From assembly GCA_026416095.1 (NCBI GenBank), contig JAOAFV010000001.1, positions 1 to 58,444 on the forward strand: 58,444 bases of DNA, read 5' to 3'. Shown one piece after another: positions 7,445 to 17,293 of the stretch (positions are counted from its first letter, which is position 1; every line of letters starts with the position of its first letter). This DNA comes from Bacteroidales bacterium. Lineage in GTDB: Bacteria > Bacteroidota > Bacteroidia > Bacteroidales > GWA2-32-17. A program made the position numbers and the translations under genes. The notes beneath the pieces are model-generated. The model was not told the DNA's origin. It saw nothing but the letters and a program-made list of their open reading frames with translations, and did not search any database.

Positions 7445-8692
7445 ATGCCTATGCAATCAGAAATTATTCTAATAATCATTATAAGCATTGTTGTTATTAA
7501 GTATTTTGTCGATATTTATTTAAGCAAATTAGAACAAAAGTCGTTATACTTTCCAATACCCGACATGCTTAACGATATTTACGACTCTGAAACTATAAAA
7601 AAGCAACGTAATTACAAACTCGAACATATTAGACTAAGTAATTTAGAAAGTTTTATAAATTTTATTGTTTTAATTTTTGTCTTATACTTTGGCATTTTCG
7701 GAAAATTAGATGCGTTTCTTAGAAATCAATTAAAACACTCTCCTATTTCCGATTACCTCGTACCAATAACTTATTTTTTTATAATTGGCTTTGCTTATAA
7801 AGTATTAAATATTCCTTTCCACTATTATTCTATTTTTAAAATAGAAAAAAAATATGGCTTTTCAAATTACACTAAAAAACTTTTTGTTACCGACTTACTT
7901 AAACAAATATTTGTTAGTATTATTATAGGCCTACCTCTGCTAATAATCACATTAAAAGTATATTTTTCACTTAATCAATGGTTTGTTCCGCTTATGTTCT
8001 TAGTTTTTGTATTTTTCATAGTATTTATTAATTATTTTTATACTACACTAATTTTACCCTTATTCAACAAACTTACTCCACTACCCGACGAAGAATTAAA
8101 AGAAAAAATTAAAAATTATTGTGAGCAATCTAAATTTAAAATAAAAGACGTCTACATAATCGACGAGTCGAAAAGAACAACAAAAGCAAACGCTTTTTTT
8201 AGCGGCTTCGGTAAAAAGAAAAAAATAGTTTTATACGATACACTATTAAAAGACTTTAATCACAACGAAATTATTGCTATATTGCTTCACGAAATCGGTC
8301 ATTATAAGCATAAGCATATAATAAAATTTATTCTTCTAAGCATGTTACAAATAGCTTTTGTATTAACAATTTTATGGCTTTTTCTTAAATTTAAAATCTT
8401 CTCTGAAGCACTTGGTTCACCTTATCCATCTTTTCATATTGGAATAACAGCTTTCGGTATATTATATTCACCAATCAGCTTTTTAGAATCTTTATTAATA
8501 AATCAAATATCAAGAAAGTACGAATACCAAGCCGATAATTTTGTAAAAAAATTTAATCATAACCAAAATCTAATATCATCGTTAAAAAAACTTGCTCGAA
8601 AAAATTACTCTCACTTAACACCTCATCCTTTAATCGTTAAGTTGCTTTATTCGCATCCACCATTGAAAGATAGAATTATTAATTTATTGTAA
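7445..8692 (+). CDS. M48 (Ste24/CAAX-type) zinc metalloprotease
   Basis: A 415-residue multi-pass membrane protease. The zinc-binding HEIGH sits near residue 282 and the third ligand glutamate in the KYEYQADNF segment near residue 358. The N-terminal half contains several hydrophobic helices and the KYGFSNYT motif typical of Ste24-type members. It probably cleaves membrane or exported proteins for quality control at the inner membrane; prenylated substrates are not expected in bacteria. It starts 8 bases after the VWA-like gene and ends 3 bases before cinA. Confidence 0.9.
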   Translation: MPMQSEIILIIIISIVVIKYFVDIYLSKLEQKSLYFPIPDMLNDIYDSETIKKQRNYKLEHIRLSNLESFINFIVLIFVLYFGIFGKLDAFLRNQLKHSPISDYLVPITYFFIIGFAYKVLNIPFHYYSIFKIEKKYGFSNYTKKLFVTDLLKQIFVSIIIGLPLLIITLKVYFSLNQWFVPLMFLVFVFFIVFINYFYTTLILPLFNKLTPLPDEELKEKIKNYCEQSKFKIKDVYIIDESKRTTKANAFFSGFGKKKKIVLYDTLLKDFNHNEIIAILLHEIGHYKHKHIIKFILLSMLQIAFVLTILWLFLKFKIFSEALGSPYPSFHIGITAFGILYSPISFLESLLINQISRKYEYQADNFVKKFNHNQNLISSLKKLARKNYSHLTPHPLIVKLLYSHPPLKDRIINLL

Positions 8693-8695
8693 TTA

Positions 8696-9925
8696 ATGAA
8701 AACTGTCATTATAAATGTTGGAGATGAATTACTATCTGGTCGAACAGTCAATACAAATGCAACGTTTATTGCCAGACACCTTACTTTACTTGGTTTTGAT
8801 GTAATAAAAATTATTATAGTAAAAGATAAGGAAAAAGAAATTAAAGAGGCATTAAGTTACGCTACAAAGAATTCAGTATTATCGATAATAACTGGTGGTC
8901 TTGGACCTACAATCGACGACATAACTAAAAAAACTATTGCAAATTTTTTTCTATTACAATTAGAATTTAATTCATCGGTTTGGGAAAATGTGCAAGCCTA
9001 CCTAAAAAAACGTAATATCAAAATATCTAAAAATACAATGTACGAAGCAATGATACCACAAACAGCAATAATATTTGAAAACAACCTTGGTAGTGCTCCT
9101 GGTTTTGCAATCGAAACAAATAACCATACCCTAATTGCATTGCCTGGCATCCCTTACGAAGCAGAAAATATTTTTACTACAAGTATAATAAGCTATCTTA
9201 AAACAAAATTTAATATTAAACCAAATCCTTCTTGTGTTTTTATTTTTACAAATATTAGTGAATCTGAATTAGCGATTAAGCTAAAGAAATGGGAAAAAAT
9301 TTTTTGTAAAAATAATATCAAAATTGCATACCTTCCGTCGCCTGGAATTGTTAAAATTATAATAAACTACAACGATACCTATTATGAGTTAATAAGCAAA
9401 TTTAAAGCTTATGTAAATGAACATTTAAAAAAATACATATTGCACGACGACGATCATTCATTACCAGAAATATTAAAATTAAAACTATTACAAGCAAAAG
9501 CTACTTTATGCACAGCCGAAAGTTGCACGGGTGGATATTTATCGCATCTTATTACGTCTGTTGCTGGAAGTTCTGAATATTATAAGGGTTCTATTATTGC
9601 GTATTCAAACGAAGTAAAATCAGACATCTTAAAAGTAGACTCATCAATTCTTAAAAAGCATGGTGCAGTAAGCAAAGAAGTTGTTGAAGCTATGGCACTA
9701 AATGCCATTAAAATTCTTAATACAACACATTCAATTGCAATTAGTGGGATTGCCGGACCCTCAGGCGGATCTCCTAAAAAACCCGTTGGCACAACATGGA
9801 TTTCGGTTGCTTCCGAAAAACAAATATTTTCTCAAAAGTTCTCTTTTAGCTCAAATAGATTAGTGAATATTCAACGAGCTGCAATTGCTGGCATTGTTTT
9901 ACTTATACAAAAATTTTTAAAATGA
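8696..9925 (+). CDS. cinA: CinA family protein (NMN deamidase-related)
   Basis: A 409-residue two-domain CinA. The N-terminal MoCF/COG1058 domain begins VGDELLSGRTVNTN and includes TGGLGPTIDDITKK (about residues 63-76). The C-terminal deamidase domain contains TAESCTGGYLSHLITS (about 271-286) and AISGIAGPSGG. Known homologues salvage pyridine nucleotides by deamidating nicotinamide mononucleotide and hydrolysing ADP-ribose. Full length for the family and no motif lost. It is the last gene of the rightward block; the next gene is convergent, with 14 bases between stops. Confidence 0.92.
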   Translation: MKTVIINVGDELLSGRTVNTNATFIARHLTLLGFDVIKIIIVKDKEKEIKEALSYATKNSVLSIITGGLGPTIDDITKKTIANFFLLQLEFNSSVWENVQAYLKKRNIKISKNTMYEAMIPQTAIIFENNLGSAPGFAIETNNHTLIALPGIPYEAENIFTTSIISYLKTKFNIKPNPSCVFIFTNISESELAIKLKKWEKIFCKNNIKIAYLPSPGIVKIIINYNDTYYELISKFKAYVNEHLKKYILHDDDHSLPEILKLKLLQAKATLCTAESCTGGYLSHLITSVAGSSEYYKGSIIAYSNEVKSDILKVDSSILKKHGAVSKEVVEAMALNAIKILNTTHSIAISGIAGPSGGSPKKPVGTTWISVASEKQIFSQKFSFSSNRLVNIQRAAIAGIVLLIQKFLK

Positions 9926-9939
9926 AAAGTACTATAATT

Positions 9940-12900
9940 TCATCTAAGTAAATTTACTACACCTTTTTTTTCTAAAGTTTTATTATTAGAATATGTTTCT
10001 ACTTTAACATAATAAGCATAGGTATCTATATCTTGGGGTTTCCCTTTATATGTACCATCCCAGCCTTCGTTAATATTGTTAGTACTAAAAATACATTGCC
10101 CCCATCTGTTGAAAATTTTAAATTCTATTAGATTCTTAATACCCCATCCACGCACATATAAGACATCGTTTATTCCATCACCATTCGGAGTAAAGGCCAT
10201 AGGCACATCAACAGTATATTCTTCTTTAACTTCAATATGAACAGCATCGCTTATAGTAAAGCATTTTAAACTATCTTGAATTTGTAACGTATATGTTATA
10301 GACTGTAATGGTTTAGCTTGAGGATTTGCACAATCAATACAAGATAAATATGTTGCTGGTTGCCATAAATAACTTAAATTTTGTTGATCAGATATCGACC
10401 ATAAATTTACTACTTCGCCAATAATAATTGTTGTGTCGTTACTAATTACGAGAGTAGGAGGCTGTTGTACCCATACTGTAACTGTGTCTGTATTTTTACA
10501 CCCATAAACATCGTAAACACTTGCAATGTAAGTTGTTGTAGAATCGGGCGACGCAATCGGATTAAATACTAAGTAATTACTTAATCCTTCGGTTGGTATC
10601 CAACTAACCGAATTCCCTCCTTGCACCCATAATTGAGTTGACCCACCTCTACATATAAAAACATCGTTACAAATGCTAATGTCGGGAATATTATGTAATG
10701 TAATAAATTTTGTTACACTGTCTTTACAACCAATATCGCTTGTAATTTGCAACGTAATTGGTATTACCATAGAAGTATCTGAACTATTAGAATAAGTATG
10801 TTGAGATGGTATAAACTCGGTAGAAGTTGTACCATCACCAAAATGCCAAAGATAAGACGAAGCTCCTGCACTTTCATTAGAAAAATAAACAGTTGCCGAA
10901 CCACATGCACTAGTGTCGGTTAACCCATTAGAAATATAATAATTAAAATTGGCAAAAACCTGAAAAATGTTAATTTTGGCAGTATCGAACTGGCAACAAG
11001 TAGCCTCGCTACAATAAACAAGCGACGCAGTAAACTGACCCGAGGGGGGTACAAAATTATACACATGCGATACGTTTTGAGCATTTGCCGATGATCCATC
11101 GCCAAAGTCCCAATTATATATGGTAATATTTTCTGGATTTGTTACCGTAAAATGTACAGTATCGCCTTTACAAATAATGCTATCGCTTACAGATATTTGA
11201 GTATAGGGTCCTCCTACTGTAATTTTTATAGAGTCTTTATCTTTACACCCAAACGAAGTTGTTGCTTCTAGCACTAGCCAATATTCACCTGGCATGGTAT
11301 AGTTATGAAAAGGTGTATGTTGATCGGAATAACTATTATCGCCAAACGACCAATACCATGTAGGACTATAAGCAGTACTAGTTAAATTTGTAATTTGTAC
11401 AGGGAAAGGATAACAATTTGTGTCGGTATTCGCTACCACAAAATTAACAGTAATATCTTGCACTTGCACATAATCTGTAATAATGGCAGTATCAATGCAA
11501 TTAGGATATTGATTAGAAGCTATTAAAGTTACTGTATACTTACCTGTATCGGTATACTGATGATACGGATTCATTGCTGTATCCCATTGGCTCCCATCGC
11601 CATAATTCCAAATAAAAGTTGTAGCATTAGGCACATTAGGTATAAACTGAATACTATCGTAAACACATATTGTATTATCACTCACAGAAAATTGAGATAC
11701 AATTTGATTGGCGTATATATACTGATATGTGGTTGCCTGACATCCAATAGCATCTACTACAGTTAAAGCAACCGTATAAGTTGCGGGTACTGTAAAGTTA
11801 AACGATGGGTTTGTATCAACAGAACTCATACCTATCGGCTGAATGTACCACGACCAATAAATAATTGTAGTATCGGCTGTCGAAGTATCTGTAAAATTCA
11901 CAGTAAAAGGAACACAAAAAGTATAATTATCGGCATAAAAGCCTGGTTTCGGAGAAAAAACAATAAAAGTAACAGAATCGGTATCGCTACAACCAATATT
12001 GTTAGTAAGATATATATATGCCGTAATTGTATCTGATTGCTGTGGGTAATTATGATAAACATATTGATGATAAAATAATGTATCTAATAAATATTGTTGA
12101 TAAGAAAGTGTACTTGTATACCCATCGCCATAAATAAAAGTAATATTATCAAAATCGACCGAATTTGCTGTATTAAGGAAAACATTATTAGGGCATACAG
12201 GGCTATTCACATGTAAATTTGCCTGGATATCTCGTACTACAATAGTTTTCGATGTTTCCCACATGCAGCCAGTACTATCATTATATGCCACAAAACGAAT
12301 GGTATAGCTGCCTCTTGAAGGATAAATAAACCAACAAGTATCATTAAATCCATACCCCACATAGTTAAGAATAGTAGAATCTTCGTAAATACCATCATTA
12401 TTCATATCCCAATACCAACGTGTTGCCTGTTTTACTTCGTTTATAATTGCTCCTATTAAATAAGGATTATGACAGCCAACCATGGCAGTATCGATAGAAC
12501 CTCCAAAAGGTCCATTTACTTTAAAAGCAGAATCAACAGTAAGAGTATCAAAACAACCATTATTTTCAATAGTATATTGTATGGTTATATAGCCTATTCC
12601 ATTAAAGCTATTAAAAGTAGGATGCGCATTGGTTGAAGTTGCTACCACAACATTGCTATCGTTCACTAAAGTCCAAGAATATGAGTCGATAAAGTTAGAA
12701 TCGGTCGATAAACTTATAAAATGAGCTGTATCGTTCGAACAAATCGACGTAACATCGAACGAAATTTGAGGATTTTGATGCGTACCAACTTCTACTTTCA
12801 TAGTATCTATTGCAGTACATCCTAAATTTGTTGTTATTACAAGAGTAACAATAAAAGTGCCTGTATCGGTATAAGTGTGTGTAGGATTTTGTATATTAGA

Positions 12901-14334
12901 AGTACCACCATCTCCAAAATTCCATTGCCACGAGGTTATTTGAGTATAATTTACATTACAGGTACTTTGGTCTATAAAGTTTACTGTTAATGGTTTACAA
13001 CCATTTTTAGGGTTGCCATCAAATTCACAAACAGGTTTCTCAACAATAATAGGTGTAGGCGATTGATAAGCATTTGTACAACCATGTTGATCTGTTACAA
13101 TCAGCGAAACATAATAGTTGCCGTTCTGTGTGTAGGTATGTGATGGTGTTTGTTGATTAGAAGTAGTATTGTCGCCAAAGTTCCAAATATAGCTTGTTCC
13201 ATTAGAAAGATATGGAGTAAAAGTTATAGGATTACCACACGAAAAAGAACTACTAAATGTAAATTGGGCATTAGGATAAGGCCTCACATATAATGTACCA
13301 AATGCAGTGTCTTGACATGGAGTACCAGGTGCTGCTATCATTATTATTGTGTAAGTACCAGGATTTGTATATACATGAGTAGGATTAAGGTCGGTACTTG
13401 CAGTATTGTCGCCAAATGCCCAAAGTGCATTTGTTCCTGAGTCGTTTATAAAATGTACTGTTTGATTTGGACATACTGTATCGCCCTCTTGTATATGAAA
13501 TGCGGCATTAATAGTTGAAATATTTATAAAATTATTTATAGTCAATGTATCGCTACAGCCATATTGATTAGTTACAATTAAAGTAACTGAATAACTTCCA
13601 ACCGATGTATAAGTATGTGTTGGATTTTGTAATGTTGAAGTTGCAGTACCATCACCAAAATTCCATAAATAATTTAGAGTACCCATACCTGTGCTTTGAT
13701 TAATAAAATGAACAGTTAAAGGTGGAACACAAGCACTTGTTACATTGGCTGTAAAATTAACATTTGGATACGAAGAAACAATAACTGCATTAGGTATTGT
13801 AATACTATTCGAACACCCATTAGTATCGGTAACAGTTAACGAAACATTATAATAACCAGATTGTGAATAAAAGTGAGAAGGATTTTGAGCTGTAGAATTA
13901 TAGCCATTCCCAAAATCCCACAAAAAATTTGAAATAGGTGCACTACCCACTTGCGAAGTATTAGTAAAATTCACCGTTAAAGGTACACAGCCATATTGAG
14001 GCGAAACAGAAAAATTTGCAGTAGGTTTTTTAAAAACTTTTATGTAATCATACCTTATGAGAGTATCAAAAGTGACACCATTCCCTACTATCAATTTTAC
14101 AGTATAAGTACCAGGATTTATATAGTTAACAGTAGGATTTGGCAAATTCGAATAATTGCCATTTCCAAAATCCCAAAAATAAGACGTTATATTACCCGTA
14201 GACAAATTTTGAAAACTAACCACTAGTGGTGCACAACCTTTTACAGGATTAGCTATAAAATTAGCTTCTATTTGAGAGAAAAGTATATTAGGCAATACGC
14301 ACAATAAAATTACCCATATTAAGAGTATGTGCAT
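9940..14334 (-). CDS. Giant PKD-repeat surface protein with T9SS type B sorting domain
   Basis: About 1464 residues from the ATG at 14334, which begins a signal peptide ending NILFSQ; an earlier in-frame TTG at 14358 would put hydrophilic residues first and is less likely. Some fourteen PKD-like domains follow, many with the WDFGNG/W-x-FGDG core and HTYT strands, each with a cysteine pair. The last 85 residues form a gliding-motility-type (type B) C-terminal domain: MAFTPNGDGINDVLYVRGWG, then FKIFNRWGQ and WDGTYKGK. The protein should be exported by the T9SS and held at the cell surface as an adhesin or filament. No catalytic domain is visible. Type B cargo usually needs a PorP/SprF-like partner, and one is encoded 3 kb away at 17294. 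Confidence 0.9.
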   Translation of the reverse strand: MHILLIWVILLCVLPNILFSQIEANFIANPVKGCAPLVVSFQNLSTGNITSYFWDFGNGNYSNLPNPTVNYINPGTYTVKLIVGNGVTFDTLIRYDYIKVFKKPTANFSVSPQYGCVPLTVNFTNTSQVGSAPISNFLWDFGNGYNSTAQNPSHFYSQSGYYNVSLTVTDTNGCSNSITIPNAVIVSSYPNVNFTANVTSACVPPLTVHFINQSTGMGTLNYLWNFGDGTATSTLQNPTHTYTSVGSYSVTLIVTNQYGCSDTLTINNFINISTINAAFHIQEGDTVCPNQTVHFINDSGTNALWAFGDNTASTDLNPTHVYTNPGTYTIIMIAAPGTPCQDTAFGTLYVRPYPNAQFTFSSSFSCGNPITFTPYLSNGTSYIWNFGDNTTSNQQTPSHTYTQNGNYYVSLIVTDQHGCTNAYQSPTPIIVEKPVCEFDGNPKNGCKPLTVNFIDQSTCNVNYTQITSWQWNFGDGGTSNIQNPTHTYTDTGTFIVTLVITTNLGCTAIDTMKVEVGTHQNPQISFDVTSICSNDTAHFISLSTDSNFIDSYSWTLVNDSNVVVATSTNAHPTFNSFNGIGYITIQYTIENNGCFDTLTVDSAFKVNGPFGGSIDTAMVGCHNPYLIGAIINEVKQATRWYWDMNNDGIYEDSTILNYVGYGFNDTCWFIYPSRGSYTIRFVAYNDSTGCMWETSKTIVVRDIQANLHVNSPVCPNNVFLNTANSVDFDNITFIYGDGYTSTLSYQQYLLDTLFYHQYVYHNYPQQSDTITAYIYLTNNIGCSDTDSVTFIVFSPKPGFYADNYTFCVPFTVNFTDTSTADTTIIYWSWYIQPIGMSSVDTNPSFNFTVPATYTVALTVVDAIGCQATTYQYIYANQIVSQFSVSDNTICVYDSIQFIPNVPNATTFIWNYGDGSQWDTAMNPYHQYTDTGKYTVTLIASNQYPNCIDTAIITDYVQVQDITVNFVVANTDTNCYPFPVQITNLTSTAYSPTWYWSFGDNSYSDQHTPFHNYTMPGEYWLVLEATTSFGCKDKDSIKITVGGPYTQISVSDSIICKGDTVHFTVTNPENITIYNWDFGDGSSANAQNVSHVYNFVPPSGQFTASLVYCSEATCCQFDTAKINIFQVFANFNYYISNGLTDTSACGSATVYFSNESAGASSYLWHFGDGTTSTEFIPSQHTYSNSSDTSMVIPITLQITSDIGCKDSVTKFITLHNIPDISICNDVFICRGGSTQLWVQGGNSVSWIPTEGLSNYLVFNPIASPDSTTTYIASVYDVYGCKNTDTVTVWVQQPPTLVISNDTTIIIGEVVNLWSISDQQNLSYLWQPATYLSCIDCANPQAKPLQSITYTLQIQDSLKCFTISDAVHIEVKEEYTVDVPMAFTPNGDGINDVLYVRGWGIKNLIEFKIFNRWGQCIFSTNNINEGWDGTYKGKPQDIDTYAYYVKVETYSNNKTLEKKGVVNLLR

Positions 14335-14376
14335 TTTATCTAATAAAATTTTTTGCAATTTATAAATTTTTTTTCA

Positions 14377-14407
14377 TTTAAAAAAATAATAAACTTTTGT
14401 AACTTTG
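14377..14407 (+). promoter_or_regulatory. Probable promoter of the sigma-54 regulator operon
   Basis: TTTA at 14377-14380 (one mismatch to TTTG), 19 bases, then TAACTTTG at 14400-14407, an exact -7 match. The ATG is 16 bases further on. It lies in the 89-base gap between two divergent genes. Confidence 0.55.
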
Positions 14408-14423
14408 CTAATTATAATTTTGT

Positions 14424-15608
14424 ATGGATATTCAAAGCATTAAAAACCGATTTGGTATAATCGGTAATTCTCCAATGTTAAATAGAGCAATTGAAGTAGC
14501 TGTTCAAGTTGCATCTACCGACTTAAGCGTATTAATTACAGGTGAGAGTGGGACAGGTAAAGAAGTATTTCCTCAAATTATTCATCAATTTAGTAGAAGA
14601 AAACATAATGTTTACATAGCGATTAATTGTGGAGCAATACCAGAAGGCACCATCGATTCTGAACTTTTTGGGCATGAAAAGGGGTCGTTTACTGGCGCAA
14701 TCGAAAAACGTAAAGGATATTTTGAAGTTGCCAATAATGGTACTATTTTTTTAGACGAAGTATCTGAAATGCCACTTGCAACCCAAGCTCGTTTATTAAG
14801 AGTACTTGAAACAGGTGAGTTCTACAAGGTTGGAAGTAGCATACCTCAAAAAACCGACGTACGAATTGTTGCTGCCACAAATGTTGATATTACAAAATTA
14901 ATTCAACTCGGCAAATTTAGAGAAGACTTATTTTATAGATTAGCTACTGTACCAATTTTCATTCCACCATTAAGAGAAAGAGGAGAAGATATTATACTCC
15001 TATCAATTAAATTTGCTAACGATTTTGCCGAAAAATATAGAATGCCTCCTATAAAATTCACTACCGACGCTCAAGAAGTGCTCCTTAATTATTCTTGGCA
15101 CGGTAACGTGCGACAATTAAAGAATATTGTTGAACAAATTTCTATAATCGAAAAAGAAAGAGAAATTAACGCCGAAATATTAAAAAAATACTTACCCGAT
15201 TATACTCCTTCTAAACTTCCTGTAATTATCGAAAACGAACTTATTAATCAAAAAACCTTTAACACTGAAAGAGAAATATTATTTAAAATTTTATTTGACT
15301 TAAGAAATGATATTAACGATCTAAAGCAAAAAGTAAAAGAACTAAGCGAAATGTATAATCATAGTCATGCTAATATTACAAATTTTGTAACAAAAGTAAC
15401 TAATAAGTTACCTGATAATGATAAAATACAAGATACAGAGATCATCGAAGAAACTCAAGAAACATATTCATTGCAAGAAAAAGAAAAAGAACTAATAATA
15501 AAAGCTTTATTAAAACATAACCGTAAAAGAAAATTAGCAGCCGAAGAATTAGGAATTAGTGAACGTACCTTATATCGTAAATTAAAAGAATACAAGATCG
15601 ACTTATAA
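14424..15608 (+). CDS. Sigma-54-interacting transcriptional regulator, no receiver domain
   Basis: A 394-residue AAA+ enhancer-binding protein. Walker A GESGTGKE is near residue 38, the sigma-54 contact loop reads GSFTGA (serine for the second alanine-position residue of GAFTGA) near residue 89, and Walker B GTIFLDE near 109. A lysine/glutamate-rich linker (about 260-340) precedes a Fis-type helix-turn-helix (AAEELGISERTLYRKLKEY). There is no N-terminal sensor or receiver domain, so activity may be set by level or by a partner. It leads the conserved Bacteroidota set regulator-LptE-TPR-SecG with gaps of only 5-6 bases. I saw no convincing -24/-12 promoter in the intergenic regions of this window, so its targets are unknown. 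Confidence 0.92.
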   Translation: MDIQSIKNRFGIIGNSPMLNRAIEVAVQVASTDLSVLITGESGTGKEVFPQIIHQFSRRKHNVYIAINCGAIPEGTIDSELFGHEKGSFTGAIEKRKGYFEVANNGTIFLDEVSEMPLATQARLLRVLETGEFYKVGSSIPQKTDVRIVAATNVDITKLIQLGKFREDLFYRLATVPIFIPPLRERGEDIILLSIKFANDFAEKYRMPPIKFTTDAQEVLLNYSWHGNVRQLKNIVEQISIIEKEREINAEILKKYLPDYTPSKLPVIIENELINQKTFNTEREILFKILFDLRNDINDLKQKVKELSEMYNHSHANITNFVTKVTNKLPDNDKIQDTEIIEETQETYSLQEKEKELIIKALLKHNRKRKLAAEELGISERTLYRKLKEYKIDL

Positions 15609-15614
15609 TTTTAA

Positions 15615-16118
15615 ATGAAAACATCTACACAAATATTTTTTTTTATTGGTTTATTCTATATAACTTCATGTAAAATTAATTACACTTTCAGCGGAGCTTC
15701 ATATTCTGCCGATATAAAAACATACCAGGTAAATCACTTCGAAAATAAAGCTCCACTTGTTTATCCTCCCTTAAGCAATATTTTAACAGAAAATCTAAAA
15801 GAAAAAATAAATCAACTAACAAAACTTAAACTTTCTAACGATGGTGATATAAAATATGAAGGCACAATAATTGATTATAAAATAGTTCCTTCTGCTATTT
15901 CAGGCAACAATAATGCTTCTTTGAATAGATTATCTATATCGGTGCTTGTAAAATTTACAAATACTAAAAATTATTCACAAAATTTTGAAAAAACTTTCAC
16001 TCACTATGCCGATTTCGATGCATCAAAAAATTTTACATCGATAGAAGCCGATCTTGTAAAAGAAATTACCGAAAAAATTATCAACGATATCTTTAATGCT
16101 TCGCTCGTAAATTGGTAA
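15615..16118 (+). CDS. lptE: LptE-like lipoprotein, LPS assembly
   Basis: A 167-residue lipoprotein with signal sequence and lipobox I-T-S-C19. The stretch FSGASYSADIKTYQVNHF is characteristic of the Bacteroidota LptE family, and the later part alternates beta strands and helices as expected. LptE forms a plug-and-barrel complex with LptD in the outer membrane to place lipopolysaccharide on the cell surface. It sits 6 bases after the sigma-54 regulator and before a TPR protein and secG, a gene order conserved in the phylum, which supports the assignment despite weak sequence motifs. Confidence 0.8.
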   Translation: MKTSTQIFFFIGLFYITSCKINYTFSGASYSADIKTYQVNHFENKAPLVYPPLSNILTENLKEKINQLTKLKLSNDGDIKYEGTIIDYKIVPSAISGNNNASLNRLSISVLVKFTNTKNYSQNFEKTFTHYADFDASKNFTSIEADLVKEITEKIINDIFNASLVNW

Positions 16119-16124
16119 AAGTTT

Positions 16125-16940
16125 ATGAACATAAATGAATTTTACAAATATTTAAATGACTTTTCATTACTCAACGAAAAAACATTAGATGATCTTAAAA
16201 AATTAATTAACCTTTACCCCTATTTTAACATACTTTATGTTCTATATGCAAAAAATATCCAAAAATATAACAATTATGAGTTAAATGATATAATTCCTGT
16301 TGCTTCGATGTACGTCTTATCTCGTTCACATTTTTACGAAATCATAAAGAAAGAAATCATGCCATCTACTACCGAAGTCGAAGAATTACCTGCTTCTACA
16401 CAAATTGCCCAAGAACAACAATTTTCATATAATAAAACGCAAGTTAACAACGAAGATATACACCTGAACGAAAAAGTCACAATTGGTAACAACAAAAGCC
16501 AGATTATTTTTTCAAATGAAAAAGAAATAAATTTACCAGCTCTCGTTGAACAAGAAAGAAACGATATTTACTATGCCAATATTACTTTTTATCAGAATTC
16601 AACATTAACTTTCAAGTTTTCACAGAAAAATTACGCTATTAATACAAGTGAAATTTTTTGCACTACTATAAAGAAAAGTAAAGAAAATGAAATTGATAAA
16701 CTTATAAAAAAATTAGATGATTTTAAAATTACGCCGGGGGCCGAAAACGTTGAACCAGTTTTATACGAATATCACGACAATGAAGAATTCTATACAGAAA
16801 CTATGGCCGAAATTTATGCATTGCAGGGAAATTTCGACAAAGCAATTACTATTTATGAAAAATTAATTTTGAAATTTCCAGAAAAATTTAATTATTTTGC
16901 TGAAAAAATTAATAAGCTAAAACAAAAAAATAAACCATAA
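16125..16940 (+). CDS. TPR-like protein between lptE and secG
   Basis: A 271-residue protein without signal peptide. Its N-terminus (about 1-75) forms amphipathic helices, the middle (about 85-170) is low-complexity, and the C-terminus carries a tetratricopeptide-like repeat: TMAEIYALQGNFDKAITIYE. It is a hypothetical protein that recurs at this place in Bacteroidota, so a role near the envelope-biogenesis operon is plausible, but I cannot assign a function. Spacing to lptE and secG is 5-6 bases. Confidence 0.75.
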   Translation: MNINEFYKYLNDFSLLNEKTLDDLKKLINLYPYFNILYVLYAKNIQKYNNYELNDIIPVASMYVLSRSHFYEIIKKEIMPSTTEVEELPASTQIAQEQQFSYNKTQVNNEDIHLNEKVTIGNNKSQIIFSNEKEINLPALVEQERNDIYYANITFYQNSTLTFKFSQKNYAINTSEIFCTTIKKSKENEIDKLIKKLDDFKITPGAENVEPVLYEYHDNEEFYTETMAEIYALQGNFDKAITIYEKLILKFPEKFNYFAEKINKLKQKNKP

Positions 16941-16945
16941 AAATT

Positions 16946-17284
16946 ATGATTTATAATCTTACTATTGTCTTAATTTTTATTGTAAGTATTTTACTGGTAT
17001 TAATAATACTTATACAAGTAAAAGGAGGTGGTATTGCAGAAAACTTCATTGCAACAACTCAGATTATGGGAATGCGAAGAACCGCCGATTTTCTTGAAAA
17101 AGCTACATGGACACTAGGAGCATCAATAATAGCTTTATCGATTATTGCAAGCATAAGTATTCCAAGAAGCACCGAAAATACAAACACTTCAATAATCGAA
17201 GAAAAAATCATGAATATGCCCGGCAAAACTAATATACCAGTGCTACCGTCACCATCACAACAAGAACCTCAAAAAAATAACTAA
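16946..17284 (+). CDS. secG: Preprotein translocase subunit SecG
   Basis: A 112-residue protein with two membrane helices (about 3-22 and 56-76) joined by the conserved loop LIQVKGGGIAENF. The first helix and loop are typical of SecG, which pairs with SecYE in the inner membrane and assists SecA-driven export. A short proline/glutamine-rich tail ends the protein. It closes the regulator-lptE-TPR-secG set; PorP follows after 9 bases. Confidence 0.9.
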   Translation: MIYNLTIVLIFIVSILLVLIILIQVKGGGIAENFIATTQIMGMRRTADFLEKATWTLGASIIALSIIASISIPRSTENTNTSIIEEKIMNMPGKTNIPVLPSPSQQEPQKNN

Positions 17285-17293
17285 TTTAAATAA

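Noticed and set aside
14334-14358. TTG start giving eight extra residues to the PKD protein
   Set aside because: The ATG at 14334 gives a clean signal peptide; the extra residues are hydrophilic.
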